Shown here: positions 32,701 to 44,399 of the stretch, one piece after another
Numbering within the stretch: the stretch's first letter is position 1
Layout of the letters: every line of letters starts with the position of its first letter
Assembly (NCBI RefSeq): GCF_014633365.1
Contig: NC_068350.1
Coordinates: 38,989,119 to 39,053,118 of the forward strand
DNA: 64,000 nucleotides
From: Diospyros lotus
Lineage: Eukaryota > Streptophyta > Magnoliopsida > Ericales > Ebenaceae
Reading direction: 5' to 3'
The notes under the pieces: model-generated
The model's database searches: none
What the model saw: only the letters and a program-made list of their open reading frames with translations
What the model was told of the DNA's origin: nothing
Translations under genes and position numbers: made by a program

Positions 32701-34610
32701 ATCTCATTTCTTTCGATGCCATAAATTATGTCTCGAAATACTCATCACGGCTATATCATTTTCCTTTTGCATCTCTGCTCTAGGGCACTCCCTGCAATCG
32801 ATTCGGTCATTCATATGGTAATAAATTACCCTTATACCCTTAATTTATCCTTAAATTCCATTTTTATCCCAAGATAATTTACCCTTAAGTCTTTTTAGAA
32901 TTTCTCGGGTATTACATGATGCTCATGTGATACATATAACTTAGTCAATATTGTGACTATCATGCTCAATATAGACAATACATAACATGTATATCGTTTG
33001 GGGAAAAATCACTCACATTTAACTTAGGATTCAAAATTCCTCGAGAAGCGTATACTGCCTCGTTTTATGTGCTAAGCCTCGAAAATTGCAACCACTCAAT
33101 TTAAGCCACAAAACGCCCTATTTATCATATTTATTCAAATAAATATTAAACTCTATTTTTTCACAATTTATTTTGATTTTTCTCTAATTTCCATAATTCA
33201 TATTTCCTTCAACATTTTCCAAAATTTTTTCCCACAATAACTCATAAAATAAAATCCTTGATTTTTTTCAAATTTTTGGATTTTTTTTCAATTTTTCTTC
33301 TATTTTCTTTCTCTTTTTTTTCTTCTTTTTCTTTTCTATTTTTCTTACCTCTCACGCGCAGATATGTGCTCGCAGCCACTCGCCTGGCCCGTGTGCTCAT
33401 GCGTCACCTCTGGTTCGTCTTCCCCAACGAACTGCTCCGCCGTTGCCACTTGGTTCTACCTCCAATGGACGATTAGGCTCCACCACTTTGAAGCCCTCGT
33501 TGAGTCGATCTTAGGGGCACCCTCCAATGGCCGAACCACTAACTGGAAAAGGTCGAAATGGCCAAATTTCAGTCCGCCTCCGCCGCCCACTCGATTTTTC
33601 GGCCAACGCTCAAAACCTCCTCAAATCACTTCAAAAATCTCCCAAACTCTCCAGAAACAATCCTCATACCCTCGAGAGCAAAAGCCCCTTATCTATAACC
33701 TTTGATTTGTTCTCAAACATGTACGATTTGAGGTTTAATTTTTGAAGAAATTAGTCATCTTTAAACCTCTATTTATACATGATTTTAAGCCATAAAAAGA
33801 CTAAATTTGAGCAACCCAAGGCCACTAGAGTCCTCTTGTGCTCTAGATCAGTCCAAAACGCATCAGAAGTTGCCTCAAAAATTGATTTACAAATGGTAAA
33901 TTCTAGTTGCTTTAAGCCAAATGTTTGGTTATTTTCGACCAAGTCAAGGCCATTTGTGATCCAAGATCGATCCTAGGGCCTTACCCCGAGGTCCCTTGCC
34001 ACTTTCTCGATCTTCCATAGTCGAATATGGTGGTGGGATGGAGGTTGTTCGGCCATAGCTTCCAAGCTTTTTTGGAAATTACACTATTACCCCTTCTCAT
34101 TTTTTAATTTCATTTTGGTCATTTCCACAAGGCCTCTGGGTTTTTCCAATATTTCCGTTGAGACCCTTACATTCCAAATTTCTCGTTTGGCCCCCGAGGT
34201 TCCAGGAAATAAGTCATTTTGACCTTTCTCAGGTAATTTTCAAAATTACACTTTGGCCCGGACTTGGGTTTTGCTTGCAAAACCCCCTTGTTTACCCTGA
34301 AACCACTTAAGGGTTGTTTATTAAGCCCAATTTGATTCTCTCAAGGGTTTCGTTGACTTTTTGGAAGTCCCTCAAGACAATTCAAATTTTCAGCCCGATC
34401 CAAAATTATATCGAAAATTGTCTCTGATCCAATTTCTCTTGATGCTAAAAATCATTTCTTGAGATGTTCAATAGGTATATGCCTATTTCCTTAGGTATTT
34501 GAGCCCCCGGGCATTCCCTCTAGTCGATTCAGACATTTTCTCGGGCTATTCTAATACCGATTTCCTTTGAAACTTCATATTTCTTACCTGAAAGTTTTTT
34601 GGTTATTACA
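29799..34610 (-). repeat. Solo LTR F1, interrupted by F2
   Basis: TGTAACACCCC start on the plus strand and GGTTATTACA end; flanks CCATG (29794-29798) and CCACG (34611-34615) match at four of five bases. About 2197 bp without the insert. Orientation minus is inferred because family starts are usually TGTAATA. ORFs inside are not coding. Confidence 0.75.
30307..32916 (-). repeat. Solo LTR F2, nested in F1
   Basis: 2610 bp with TGT...ACA ends and a perfect target duplication TGATG (30302-30306, 32917-32921). Segments around 30840-31000 match F1 at 30080-30250, so F1 and F2 are relatives. No internal retroelement genes. Confidence 0.85.
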
Positions 34611-35773
34611 CCACGCGCCTATAAAACATCCACCACGTGCTTGTGCATAACAGCCCGCACGTGAAGCCACGCTCCAGCCTTCTTCTCCGATTATGACACA
34701 CCGAAGTTGCTGGATCTTTGCACCACGACAAACCTCTCTTCCAGTCGATCACGATAATGCTTCTTGCTACCCGAAACAAGCACCAGAGGTGCCTCAATCG
34801 AAGGCTTAAAGCCTCGGCCAGCCATCTGCCTCCTTCCTTCGGTGAAGCTTCAAATATCCCTCAAACTGCCACCAAAATGCCTCAAATTCCCCTGAATGGA
34901 TCCTCAACTCATGGGCAACAAAAGCCCTTTAATTTCATCTCTCAATTTGTCCTCTAACATGCTCGATTTTGAGTTTCAACTCGCAAAAACCCTCAGCCAC
35001 CATACCTCTTATTTATAGTCGAATCGACCCTCAAAACACCCTTGGATGCCTGACCCAATGCCTTAAACACTCCAAGCCGCGACATACTAACCAAGACACG
35101 GTCGGATTTCGCTAATTTTCGGCCACCCTCGTGCTCGCCGTCAGCCTGGCTTTGGTCCTTGAGCTTCTCCAACCATCCCTCTCGAGATCCCAATGGTCGG
35201 AAGCCTCGATTGACGATCGGCAGTGGCTATTGGCCATGGCAGCTTCCTATTTTTGGCTTATTGCACTTTTGCCCCTTTTCATCAGGCCCCTGAATTTTCT
35301 ATCATTTCCATTGAGACCCTCATATTCCAAGATCTTCATTTCATCCCCAAAGATTCTGAGAAATTGTTCATTTGACCTCCCTCGAGCAATTTTAAAAAAT
35401 TACACTTAGGCCTGAATTTATGTTTTGACAGCAAACCCTATCGTTTCAACCCAAAATCTCTCAAGGGTTATCTTATACAACAATTTGAAGTGTCCTCAAG
35501 TTTTTGATGCCTTCTTGGAAGTCTCCTATAACAATTCAATTTTTCGGCCTAATCCAAAGCTGTACCGAAAACTATTCCCGATCCAATTTCTTCCGATACT
35601 GAAAATCACTTCTCGACTTGCTCATTAATACTATATTATTTTCCTTTGACATCTAAGCTCCAGAGCACTCCCTACAGTTGATTCAGCGACTTATTTCACT
35701 ATCAAACCTATTTTTCGATATTTTAAACTTATCTAAATCACGTGGCAACCTTATGCCGAAACGGGGTCTTACA
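34611..35773 (-). repeat. LTR-like element F0, right part
   Basis: Continues F0 and ends GGGGTCTTACA. Text such as CTCAAAACACCC and repeated CCCTCGAG...TTTTC phrases resembles that of F1/F2, so all belong to one broad group. The next bases belong to a CACTA element. Confidence 0.5.
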
Positions 35774-36021
35774 AGTAAAGCTCCTATCGCTAATTCTCTC
35801 TGAATCAGAGATGGGTGTTGTTCCCATCGTTGAATTCAGGAACGGGTGTCGCACCCGTCGCTGATTCTGTTGCTAATTTTTCCTGTCACTAAATTTTAGC
35901 GACGCCATTTTTAACGATGAAGAGTAGCCCGTCACTAAATCCGTCGCTAAAAAATTAGCGAAGGATTTTGAGGTTTTAGCGACAGAATTTTTCGTCGCTA
36001 AATCCTTGATTTTTTGTAGTG
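35774..36021. mobile_element. CACTA (En/Spm-type) transposon end
   Basis: The right end reads, as reverse complement, CACTACAAAAAATCAAGG, followed inwards by repeated TTTAGCGACG/GTCGCTAAA subterminal motifs (at least six). This is the standard terminal layout of plant CACTA elements. The other end and transposase are not seen; F0 inserted into it or truncated it. Confidence 0.8.
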
Positions 36022-36930
36022 GAAAATGCCAAAATAAAATCGATTCTGCATTTTTGAAACGTTTCCTGGACCCAAACACCAAAAGAATGCTTCTTGGGTG
36101 TTTTCATAATTTCAAAAACATTTCAGAGCCATTTCGTAGTATTAGAAAAATATTATCTCGGCAACCACATTAAAGATGAAATTTCTTTTGTCTCTAATTG
36201 AAAACTTTTATCCTAAATCTCTTCTCCCTTCTTCATTTTGTAAAAACTTGAAAGATCTATTACTGTTGTGGTCATATTCTTGATCTCACCTACTATCTGT
36301 CGTTCCGTCCACCACCATTGTCCTTCCATCTTCTCGTTCTCATTCGTCATTTTGTCTACTGTCGTTGTCCTTCCATCTTCTCATTCTTGTCCACTATTCT
36401 GTTATTCCATCCCCCAACGTCATCCATCCATTATGCATCAGAGGTTCCATCCAATTTCGATCGGCGACTACAACTCTTGGCTCTTCAATCAACGATCGTT
36501 CATCTTCTTTGTATGTATATATTCCTATTTCTAACTCTTTTTTGAGTAAATTGTAAATATATTATGTGTGTATATATATAGTTGTGATTACAAATGTATG
36601 CATGTGTATATATATAGTTGTGTGAGTATATTTATGAATGTATGTATGTCTCTTATAATTTGATGAGTGTTTTTCTATTGTTGTACTCTTGAGATCTAAA
36701 TAATATTTTTTAAGTTTTTAGCGCCACAGGTTTGATTGATTTGTGTGTGTGTGTTGCACTCGTCATTATTAAAAGAAATTATTTAGTTTATGTTTGTTTG
36801 AATATTTAATAGAATTTATATTTATGTTTAATTAAATAATTATATTTTATAATTTTTTAAATAAAAATTATATTTATAAAAAGTCTTTTTTATTTTTTTA
36901 TTTATGCATTTTTTTGCATTTTCATTTTCT
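36022..36930 (+). repeat. Family I dispersed repeat, copy 1
   Basis: Matches 59815-60417 and 61700-61990 with the same block order: AATGCCAAAA start, TTCTTGNGTGTTTTCAT, repeated GTCCTTCCATCTTCTC, TCTTTTTTGAGTAAATTGT, then TCTTGAGATCTAAATAAT. Overlapping ORFs in three frames (36268-36556) come from CT-rich repeats and show no domain. Confidence 0.75.
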
Positions 36931-36949
36931 ATTTTTTCAAAAATCATAA

Positions 36950-37484
36950 CATTAGTTTTAAAAATTGAACAAAAAAATTGAAACTAGAAGCAAAAATAAT
37001 TATTTTGATTTAAGAAACCCTAACAAATTGAATTTAGGGAAAAACTGAAGTAGACTAACAAAAATTAGTCGGGTTGATTTGAAAATTTGATTTTAACTAA
37101 ATAATGACATCTATGAAACATATGCATAAAGTATAGGTGTGAAAGCTAGACTATGAATACAATTACTTTTTTTCATAGATGAAGAAATTCATCTATTAAT
37201 TAATAATAAGCCAAATCTTTCCAAAAGACAAAGACAGCTGCATGAGATATTGTGCATCTAATGGAAAGACAACTAAAGACAAGATATAGTTTTAGAGGAC
37301 ACTAATCCTAAACCAAATAGGAAGATATCGGGGAGGATCATGTACTAAAATGTGCCCAATTAATTAAAGCACAATCACTATATCACCGTAACTTGTAAGC
37401 AGTACAGGACAAAATATGTTTCAGAGGAAGAAGAGTCTCCAACATCTAGCAACCAATCACCAACTATGAAATTCCTAGTTTGTG
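36950..37484 (-). other. Family E repeat copy 4 and 3' flank of the DC1 gene
   Basis: 36950-37130 is family E. 37131-37400 matches the flanks at 21145-21388 and 27119-27368, so the two together mark the unit that was copied. 37400-37484 is probable 3' UTR of the DC1 gene. Confidence 0.6.
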
Positions 37485-39585
37485 TTACTCAATTAAGTAC
37501 CGTGTAAGACAGCTGAAGTGCATCCAAAAATCACATTGCTCACATTCATAGGCCACGTTGTCCAAATTTCCAGAAGCACAGCCACGGGTCAAAGAACACT
37601 GGTCTTTAACCCTCGCCTTGGGGCGGCGGATGCAACTATGAGGGTCGGAGTGAAAATTCACTTCCATGCGAGCACCAAACTTGATATTCAAATATCGTTC
37701 AATAGGATAGATGCATTTTGGATGTAGAGATTGATCGCATTCGATGCAATGATAGAACCAATACTTGGAATTAATGTCCTCCTCGCAAATTTCGCAATAA
37801 TACTCATCAGGCTGGCCTTTGATGGGGGAATAAGTAAGAATAAATGGGTTTTTGTCATATTTATGCCTGACTGAAAATGGAAGAAGAGCGCATTCAATGC
37901 ACAATGTGAAATTGCAACCTTCACATTGAAAAATAGTGAAGTATGCAAAGCAAAATACTCCACATGCATTGCAGGAATGTTTGCTTGTTACCCTCCTCAA
38001 GGCAAGATAGTGGTCATGAACTTGGTGTTTGATTGCTCCTGGAAGTGAAGCGCATTTGAGATCAAGGTTGAAGTGACAAGTGAGGCAGCCGAAGACAAAC
38101 CCGTTGGTGGGCATACCACAGCTATCACAATAGATGCAAGAAAAATACTTTTCTTGTTGTGTATGCAAGCAAAGTGAAAGTGAGTGTTCTGGATGAAGTA
38201 TGTGTCGCAATTTGTTAGGTAATTCAGCACACCACTCGTGAAGAGAAAAGTTGCATTGAGCGCAATGGTAGAATTGGGATGAGATGGTTTGTGCACAACC
38301 GTCACATAGTTGGTCATCCTTAGACTCGTCAATTTTCTTGTTGACAAAAATCAACGGGTGGTCTTCTTTGCAACGGAGAATCTTGGTGGCTCTTTTATGT
38401 GTTCCTTGTAAGCAGAGCTTTTTGATCAATTGGGTCATTAATTCAGCAAATTCATCTGGCACTGGCAAAGTGATAAGAATAATCTTTTCTTTGAAATCCC
38501 TAAAACAAGAGAATGTGACCGATTAAATATTAGGTAAAAGGGAAAATTCCAATTAAAAGGGGAAAAATTCTCACGTGGGTTTCTCAATTTCATGGCTTGT
38601 TGATTTCGAATGAAAGTTTGTTTGGATATCCCTGAAAGCACCGAAAAAAGTTAAACTTGCTTGGTAAAGAAAATATTTATTCAAATTAATCAAATAAAAA
38701 ATCATCTAGCATGTAGCAAGACGAACAAAAGAGAAGAGCCTACTTGTTGGGATTCTCAACCTCCTCCAACGGCAAGCAACTTAGATGGACTGATTACTGG
38801 CATCCCTCCGAGTAAACATAGGCCCAATACGCTCTCTTCACTTCCTCGTTGCAGATTTCACAATTCCCAAAGTAGCCAAAAGTTGAACGAAAGAGAGCGA
38901 GAGGGTGAGGGTGGCGGTGAAGGTTAACCGTGGTTGGCGCAGAAGCACAAATCTGATTGGCCCAGAAGCCACAGGTGGGGCAAAGATAGGATTTGCCTTT
39001 ATGTTCTCTATCGCAGGCAGCACACAGGAACTGGGCTTCCATCTCGAGGGGCATCAACGAGTGTTCATGAATCTTCTTGTTCTCATTGACCCTTTCTTGG
39101 ATACGGAGCACCATTGAAGCACAGCGTACGTGGACATCGAAGTCGCAGCTGGAACAACGGTAAACGAAACCATCAGTTATGGAGCGGCAGACGTCGCATC
39201 TATGTTCATATAGGACAAAGGGAGAAAGAGTGAGGGCGTGCGTCGGGTGAGAGGGATGCTCGATTTCAGGGGGCAATTCTGCACAGCGTTTGTGCAGCAA
39301 AAACCAGCAATCGGAGTTGGGGCAAGCATAGAAAGCGCCTCCTCCTCCCCATACTCCTGATGATGAAGAAGAGATTGGTTCCCTGCATCCGTTGCAGTAA
39401 ACTTGCTGATCTCCACCACCATAGCAGCCACCATGGCCTTGGAGTGATTCTCTAAGTTCCAGTAGGTGAGGATGGCATGGGTGATCAATTTTTTGCAGAT
39501 CTTGCCCCTTCATTTCTCCTTGTAATCCCATCAATCTCTCTGTCTGTTGGTTTTGTTTCTCGTCCTTTTCTTCTTCTACTTCCAT
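37485..39585 (-). CDS. DC1-domain (Cys/His-rich C1) protein, three exons
   Basis: Exons read 39585-38798, 38631-38575 and 38499-37485. Both introns have GT-AG ends and the phases agree (2, 2), giving one frame of about 619 residues, a normal size for this plant family. Exon 1 carries three and a half DC1 units (CNGCREPI..., CDVCRSITDGFVYRCSSCDFDVHVRCA, CAACDREHKGKSYLCPTCGF, CEICNEEVKRAYWAY); exon 3 carries four more, starting CDGCAQTISSQFYHC and ending CECEQCD-like FWMHFSCL. DC1 units bind zinc through Cys/His pairs; members act in stress and hormone responses, mostly with unknown ligands. The fourth unit loses its last Cys at the exon 1 join, so it may be half a domain. No signal peptide. 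Only about 110 bp of original upstream sequence remains before a MULE. The exon joins are my reading and need transcript proof. Confidence 0.8.
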
Positions 39586-39612
39586 CAGTCTCTCTGTCCG
39601 TTGGTTTTGTTT
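39527..39612. repeat. Short tandem repeat over the DC1 start codon
   Basis: The phrase CTCTCTGTCNGTTGGTTTTG occurs at about 39536 and 39592, period 56 bp. The first lies within the coding start, the second in the 5' UTR, so the ATG region is itself a duplicated segment. Confidence 0.65.
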
Positions 39613-39694
39613 CTATTTCTTTCACAAATTTCAACCTCAACGTTCACAAATTGTCCGCTTATCTTGTGGTTTTGTCTACAAATCCCTGTCCTTA

Positions 39695-39750
39695 GGGAAA
39701 TTCTATCGCCAGCCCAGTGAATTACTCTTGACAGCCCGGTCAACTATTGC
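39695..39750. repeat. MULE left terminal repeat
   Basis: Pairs with 49520-49575 in inverted orientation. A direct relative, GGAAAATTCTATCCGCAAGC, begins at 49912. Confidence 0.6.
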
Positions 39751-40215
39751 CTCAACTATCCTTCGTTAAAAAGTCTTTATTACCCTCAACCATCCTTCAT
39801 TAAAAAGTCTTTATTACCCTTACCTAATTACTATCTCTCAAATAATTTTACTTTACTATTTATTTACTCTTCCCTTTGTGTAGCGATCACTTTTGCTGAA
39901 AATTTATTGTGAAGATTTCTGCTCACAGCGATTATCTTCTTGTTCTTGTTTCTGTTAGTTTTAATTATGTTCTACTTTTCTATAATGGATGATTATATCC
40001 AAAAATTGATGAGATGAGAAGAGTTTTATGGAGAAGATGATGAGCAGCAGGTTGTGCACAATGAACAGCATCTCGTGAACTACAATGAAGCGCAAACCCT
40101 AAACCAGCAGATAAATATTCTGATAACTCATTTTATTTCTAATTTTGGATTGCTGAAAATGCTGAGAATGATTAAAAAATGCAATCAAAGAGTTGGAGTC
40201 GAGGCCGAATATCGA

Positions 40216-40296
40216 GGAACCCGAGCTTCCCCGACGCATTACACTCGGGGATACTGGGTATCCCCGAGTGTAATGCGTCGGGGAAGCTCGGGTTCC
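40216..40296. repeat. 81-bp near-perfect palindrome (39-bp arms, 3-bp loop)
   Basis: Left arm 40216-40254, loop TGG 40255-40257, right arm 40258-40296; I find no mismatch. The arms are GC-rich (CCGAGCTTCCCCGACGCATT within). Because of the symmetry, both strands carry an ORF with the same RGTRASPTHYTRGY peptide (40054-40323 plus, 40368-40099 minus); neither is likely a gene. It lies in the first intron region of the MULE gene. Confidence 0.95.
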
Positions 40297-41969
40297 CCAA
40301 AGAGTTTTAGTAGGGGAAGTTGAGCTTCCCTGACTGTTAGTCATCAGAGGATTCCCCAACCTCTGCAAGTCGGGGGACCTTTGGGTTCCCGACTTAAAAT
40401 GGTCCTATAGTGGTCGGGAACCCGAACCCGACCCGCAAGACCCATTATTTTTAATTTATATATTTTATTTTGTTTAATGTGCATTTTTAATTTATGTATC
40501 TTATTTTTGTTTTGATAATAGGGATTTGGTGATCAAAATTTAAAGAATTTTGAGAATGAGAATGCCGTATCATTTAATACTAGTCAAACTTTTGTTAATA
40601 ATGAGATTTTTAGTAATAAAGAAACACTTATTGAATGGGTTAAGACACTTGTAAAAGAAAATGGAATGGTTTTTATTATAAAGAGTTCTAAATCTAAGGG
40701 TATAGAAAGAAAACCTAGAATTCGTCTTGCTTGTGAACGGAGTGGAAAGTATAAATCATCAAAAATAAGAGATGAAATAATAGGAGAAACAAACCATAGG
40801 ACGACAGGTTCTAAAAAGTGTGGTTGTCCATTTGAGTTACTTGGTGTTAAATTGTCAAATGAACATTGGATGTTGAAGGTTGTATGTGGATTGCACAATT
40901 ATTTACCAGCAGCTCAACTTGAGGGTCATTCATATGCTGGCCGACTTACAAAGAAAGAGAAACAAATTATGATAACAATGTCTAAGAATCTTGTGAAGCC
41001 TAGAAATATTTTGATGACATTAAAGGCAGAAGATGAAAAAAATGTAATTACCATCAAAACTATATATAATACATGACAAAGATATAGAGTCATGGATAAA
41101 GGTGGTCGATCACAAATACAACAGTTGATGAAAAAATTAAAAGATTGTAATTATGTGGAGTGGCATAGAAGTGATAGATTATCAGATTGTATCACAGACT
41201 TATTTTGGGCTCATCCGATGGCTATAGAGTTATTTAAAACATTTTCTCATGTGTTAATAATGAATTGTACATACAAAAGTAATAGATATAAGTATCCATT
41301 GCTAGAGATCGTTGGTGTGACGTCAACTAAGCTAACTTTTTCTATTGCTTTCGCATTTATGGATCATGAATATGAGGATAATTAAACATAGGCAATGGAG
41401 AAATTAAAAAGTCTAATGACTCATACATATCCAGGAGTAATTGTAACCGATAGAGAATTGGGATTAATGAATGCAATACAAAAAGTGTAATTCCAACCAC
41501 GAGCACCTTGTTATGTAGGTGACATATATCAAAAAATGTGCTCGCCAAATGTAAGAAATGATTTGATAGAAATGAGACATGGGAGAAATTTATGCTAAAT
41601 TGGAACCTGGTTGTTTTTGCTTCGACTGAGGATGAGTATGAACGTCATCTATATGAGTTAACACTTGAGTATCATGCATATGAAGGTGCACTTAATTAAG
41701 TGAGAAATACATGGTTGAATGATTATGAGGAAAAATTTGTTGCATCATGGACAAATAGAATAATGCATTTTGGCAACATTACTATGAACAGGGCTAAGAG
41801 TGCACATGCAAATTTGAAGAGACATCTTGGATCTTCTCAAGGTAACTTAGAGTCATCATGGACAATTATTAATAGTCTTATTGAGTTGCAACATGCAGAG
41901 ATTAAAAGGTCGTTTGAAAAAAGTTTAACGTTGGTGTAACATAACTTCAAGCCAACAATATTTAGAGAA

Positions 41970-43004
41970 TTGCGAGGTGTTATATCGAAAAGTGCATTGA
42001 ATATGGTACTAATGCAATCACAACTTGCTTATAAAATTGTGATAGACAAAGTTTCATGTGGATGTGTGATTAGAAGCACATATGGTTTACCATGCGCATG
42101 TGAAATTGCAGAGTTCATGGTACAAGGACGACCAATTCCTTTGTCAACTGTGCATCTTCATTGGACAAGGTTACAGGTAGTGCAGTCAGCTTATGATGGT
42201 GTGTCACCGCAAGTAACGATTGAATCAGAGATAGAAAGTATATATAAAATATTTTATTCAGAACCAGAGCCAGTGAAGCTAGTATTAAAGCAAAAGTTGA
42301 GAGAAATAGTTAATCCAGACACAACTTCACTACAGCCACCAATCATGAAAGTTAGGACGAAGGGTAACCCAGCATCGAAGAAGAAAATTCAAGTTGATAC
42401 ATCCACCAAACGTGATCCGTCCTTATTTGAAATAGTTCAATATGATCAAGACAGTACATCCCTAATAACATGGATATCGAAGAGAAACACCAACCGACTC
42501 AAAGGGTATGATGATTGTTTCCCACCACAAATACAATCGTTCATGCATAGTATTGTTAATGTAGAATCAGATGAACATTGTGGATTTCGCGCAATAGTAA
42601 GGTTACTTGGTATGAGTGAGCACAGTTGGAGAGATATTCGTTTTAGTTTGATAGGAGAGTTGCAATCTTTTCGTGCGATGTATACACAATTATATGGATC
42701 AGACATACATGTGGATGAGTTACTACATATATTGTATTGCTTTGATAACATTGCATCGTGCGAGCATTTGATGACTTTACCTGACATGGGCTATTTAATT
42801 ACTTCAAAATACAATGTCGTATTGGTACATTTGTCATGGATCCAGTGTCTTACATATTTTCCACTCAGATCAATCCTTCCTCCAGCATTACAACACAGGA
42901 TGATTATTATAGAATTTGTGAATGACTGTCATTTTGTGCAGGTATTCTTACTTATTTTATTATTTATTTGTTTATATAGTTATTTATTCATATGTTTGTT
43001 TTAA
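41970..43004 (+). CDS. SWIM finger plus OTU-like domain segment of the MULE protein (open frame)
   Basis: The longest open piece of the decayed transposase gene. SWIM zinc finger CGC...CAC near residues 30-46, then a linker rich in Lys/Pro, then an OTU fold: catalytic-type Asp-Glu-His-Cys (residues about 197-200), LIGELQSFRAMY, and NDCHFVQ with the expected His near the end. OTU proteases remove ubiquitin; fusion of OTU to MULE proteins is known in plants, role unclear. Gly-Asn before the Cys is replaced by Glu-His, common in this subgroup. The last 20 residues run into an intron (GTATTC donor at about 42941). Translation as an independent protein is not supported; listed as the best preserved part. 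Confidence 0.6.
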   Translation: MRGVISKSALNMVLMQSQLAYKIVIDKVSCGCVIRSTYGLPCACEIAEFMVQGRPIPLSTVHLHWTRLQVVQSAYDGVSPQVTIESEIESIYKIFYSEPEPVKLVLKQKLREIVNPDTTSLQPPIMKVRTKGNPASKKKIQVDTSTKRDPSLFEIVQYDQDSTSLITWISKRNTNRLKGYDDCFPPQIQSFMHSIVNVESDEHCGFRAIVRLLGMSEHSWRDIRFSLIGELQSFRAMYTQLYGSDIHVDELLHILYCFDNIASCEHLMTLPDMGYLITSKYNVVLVHLSWIQCLTYFPLRSILPPALQHRMIIIEFVNDCHFVQVFLLILLFICLYSYLFICLF

Positions 43005-43210
43005 CAACAATTTTTGTTGTATATGTCATTTATCAAGTATTCCTTAAGCCAAACTCACCAATTCCTCCTATCGCTCTAAATTGGTACAAATTTCGATGTG
43101 ATAATGCACGTGATTGGGAAATGTCATACATATTTAGAATTCAGGCATTTTTATCTATAGTTGGTCAAGATATTGCAACACAAGAAGTTTTTGACTTATC
43201 TAACACATGA

Positions 43211-44399
43211 TTCTTAGGTTGTGTTTCCGAATAAGGTCTAAGGCGATGATGATTTTTCGGGCATGTTCAATCTTCATAGGCTTCAGCCTATGATTAAAAT
43301 ATTAACCCATATCACCACTTACTGGCAGCCCAATTTGAAGTCCATAAGCCTATATACTATCTCTTTAGAGGAGAAATGGGTACAAGTCCATTTGCTCAAG
43401 AGATGAAGAAGCCCAGCCCATTACGTATGTTAGCCATGCTTTCGTCTGAGAGAGAAGGACAGTTAGGTGATTCAGGCCTAGGTTTTGTTGGGGCTTGGTG
43501 GTCTTTTTGTTTTGAGTTATCTAAGTGGTGATTTGTTGCCCATATCTGAGCCTTCCTATACTTTGTATATATTTTCGCATTTTATTTTGTGGATTAATTG
43601 ATCCATAATTAAAGTTTATGATATAAAGGAATTTCAATTTTGGAAAAAAAAAATTATATTCTATAATGATAAAATTACTTGTTAACATAACACGTTTAGT
43701 TATTCGAGTTATGAAAATAATTTTTAAAAAAACAAACATAGTTTCGACATTTATATTTTTATTACCATTTTATCGATTAACTACCCTCTTCATTAGCCTA
43801 ACTTACAATAATCAATCAGCCAACTGTATCATTTTATTTTATTAATGTAATTTCTAACTATCTATCACTATTTTTTTTTAAAAAAGACTATTATTTTGTT
43901 AATAAAAATAATGTTTACGTATATGTTGTTCTTACATTTTTATTTTAAAGTATTTATAGAAGCAACATTATGGATACAACATTTAATTTTTCATTTTTAA
44001 CGAAAAATCAAAACAAATACAAAATACATAAATAATAACAAACACATGATAACTAAACTATATAAAGTGTAAGATCCTGAAAGGGTAATTACTGACATTG
44101 CACTAAATACAGATAATCACATATTACAATAAAAATCTAATCTCTATCAGTCATTTTTCTTGTCTCTTAAGGGGGGCCTAGGGCAAAATGATGTGGATCT
44201 AAACTCGTAGGTGGTGGATTTATAATTGGAGTTGGAGGTGATGTAACCACCGTTGATGTTTGTACCACACTAGAAGACGCTCCACGGGATAGTGTATATG
44301 CATGAGACCCAATAAAAGAAGACCCAATGGAATAGTTAAAATATTATATACCTGAAGACATGTCCTGAGTGGATCCACCAATATGACGTGCTTAAAAGG
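43211..44399. other. MULE interior without a gene
   Basis: 43215-43520 is moderately GC-rich but has stops in all frames. 43560-44110 is AT-rich. Nothing recognised. Confidence 0.4.

Larger units (their letters stand above)
39985..43210 (+). pseudogene. FAR1-MULE transposase-SWIM-OTU protein (broken)
   Basis: Order of parts: a possible first exon (39985-40110), an acceptor-like AATAG/GG before 40523, then a FAR1-type DNA-binding region (40600-41075; CGCPFELLG, WMLKVVCGLHNY), MULE transposase core (41092-41385, LIMNCTYKSNRYKYPLLEIVG), VIVTDRELGLMNAI (41430-41475), the C-terminal transposase region (41700-41935), SWIM finger CGCVIRSTYGLPCACE (about 42057-42105), and an OTU-like cysteine protease domain (42520-42940; DEHCGFRAIVR, last NDCHFVQ). 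The C-terminus probably continues after an intron at 43025-43210. Stops at 41074, 41385, 41490, 41597 and 41698 and the change of the first catalytic Asp to Asn (MNCTYK) show it cannot work as a transposase. SWIM plus OTU carry an open frame of 344 residues. Confidence 0.85.

Noticed and set aside
40054..40368. Two 89-residue ORFs sharing a peptide on opposite strands
   Set aside because: The shared peptide is a direct result of the 81-bp palindrome.
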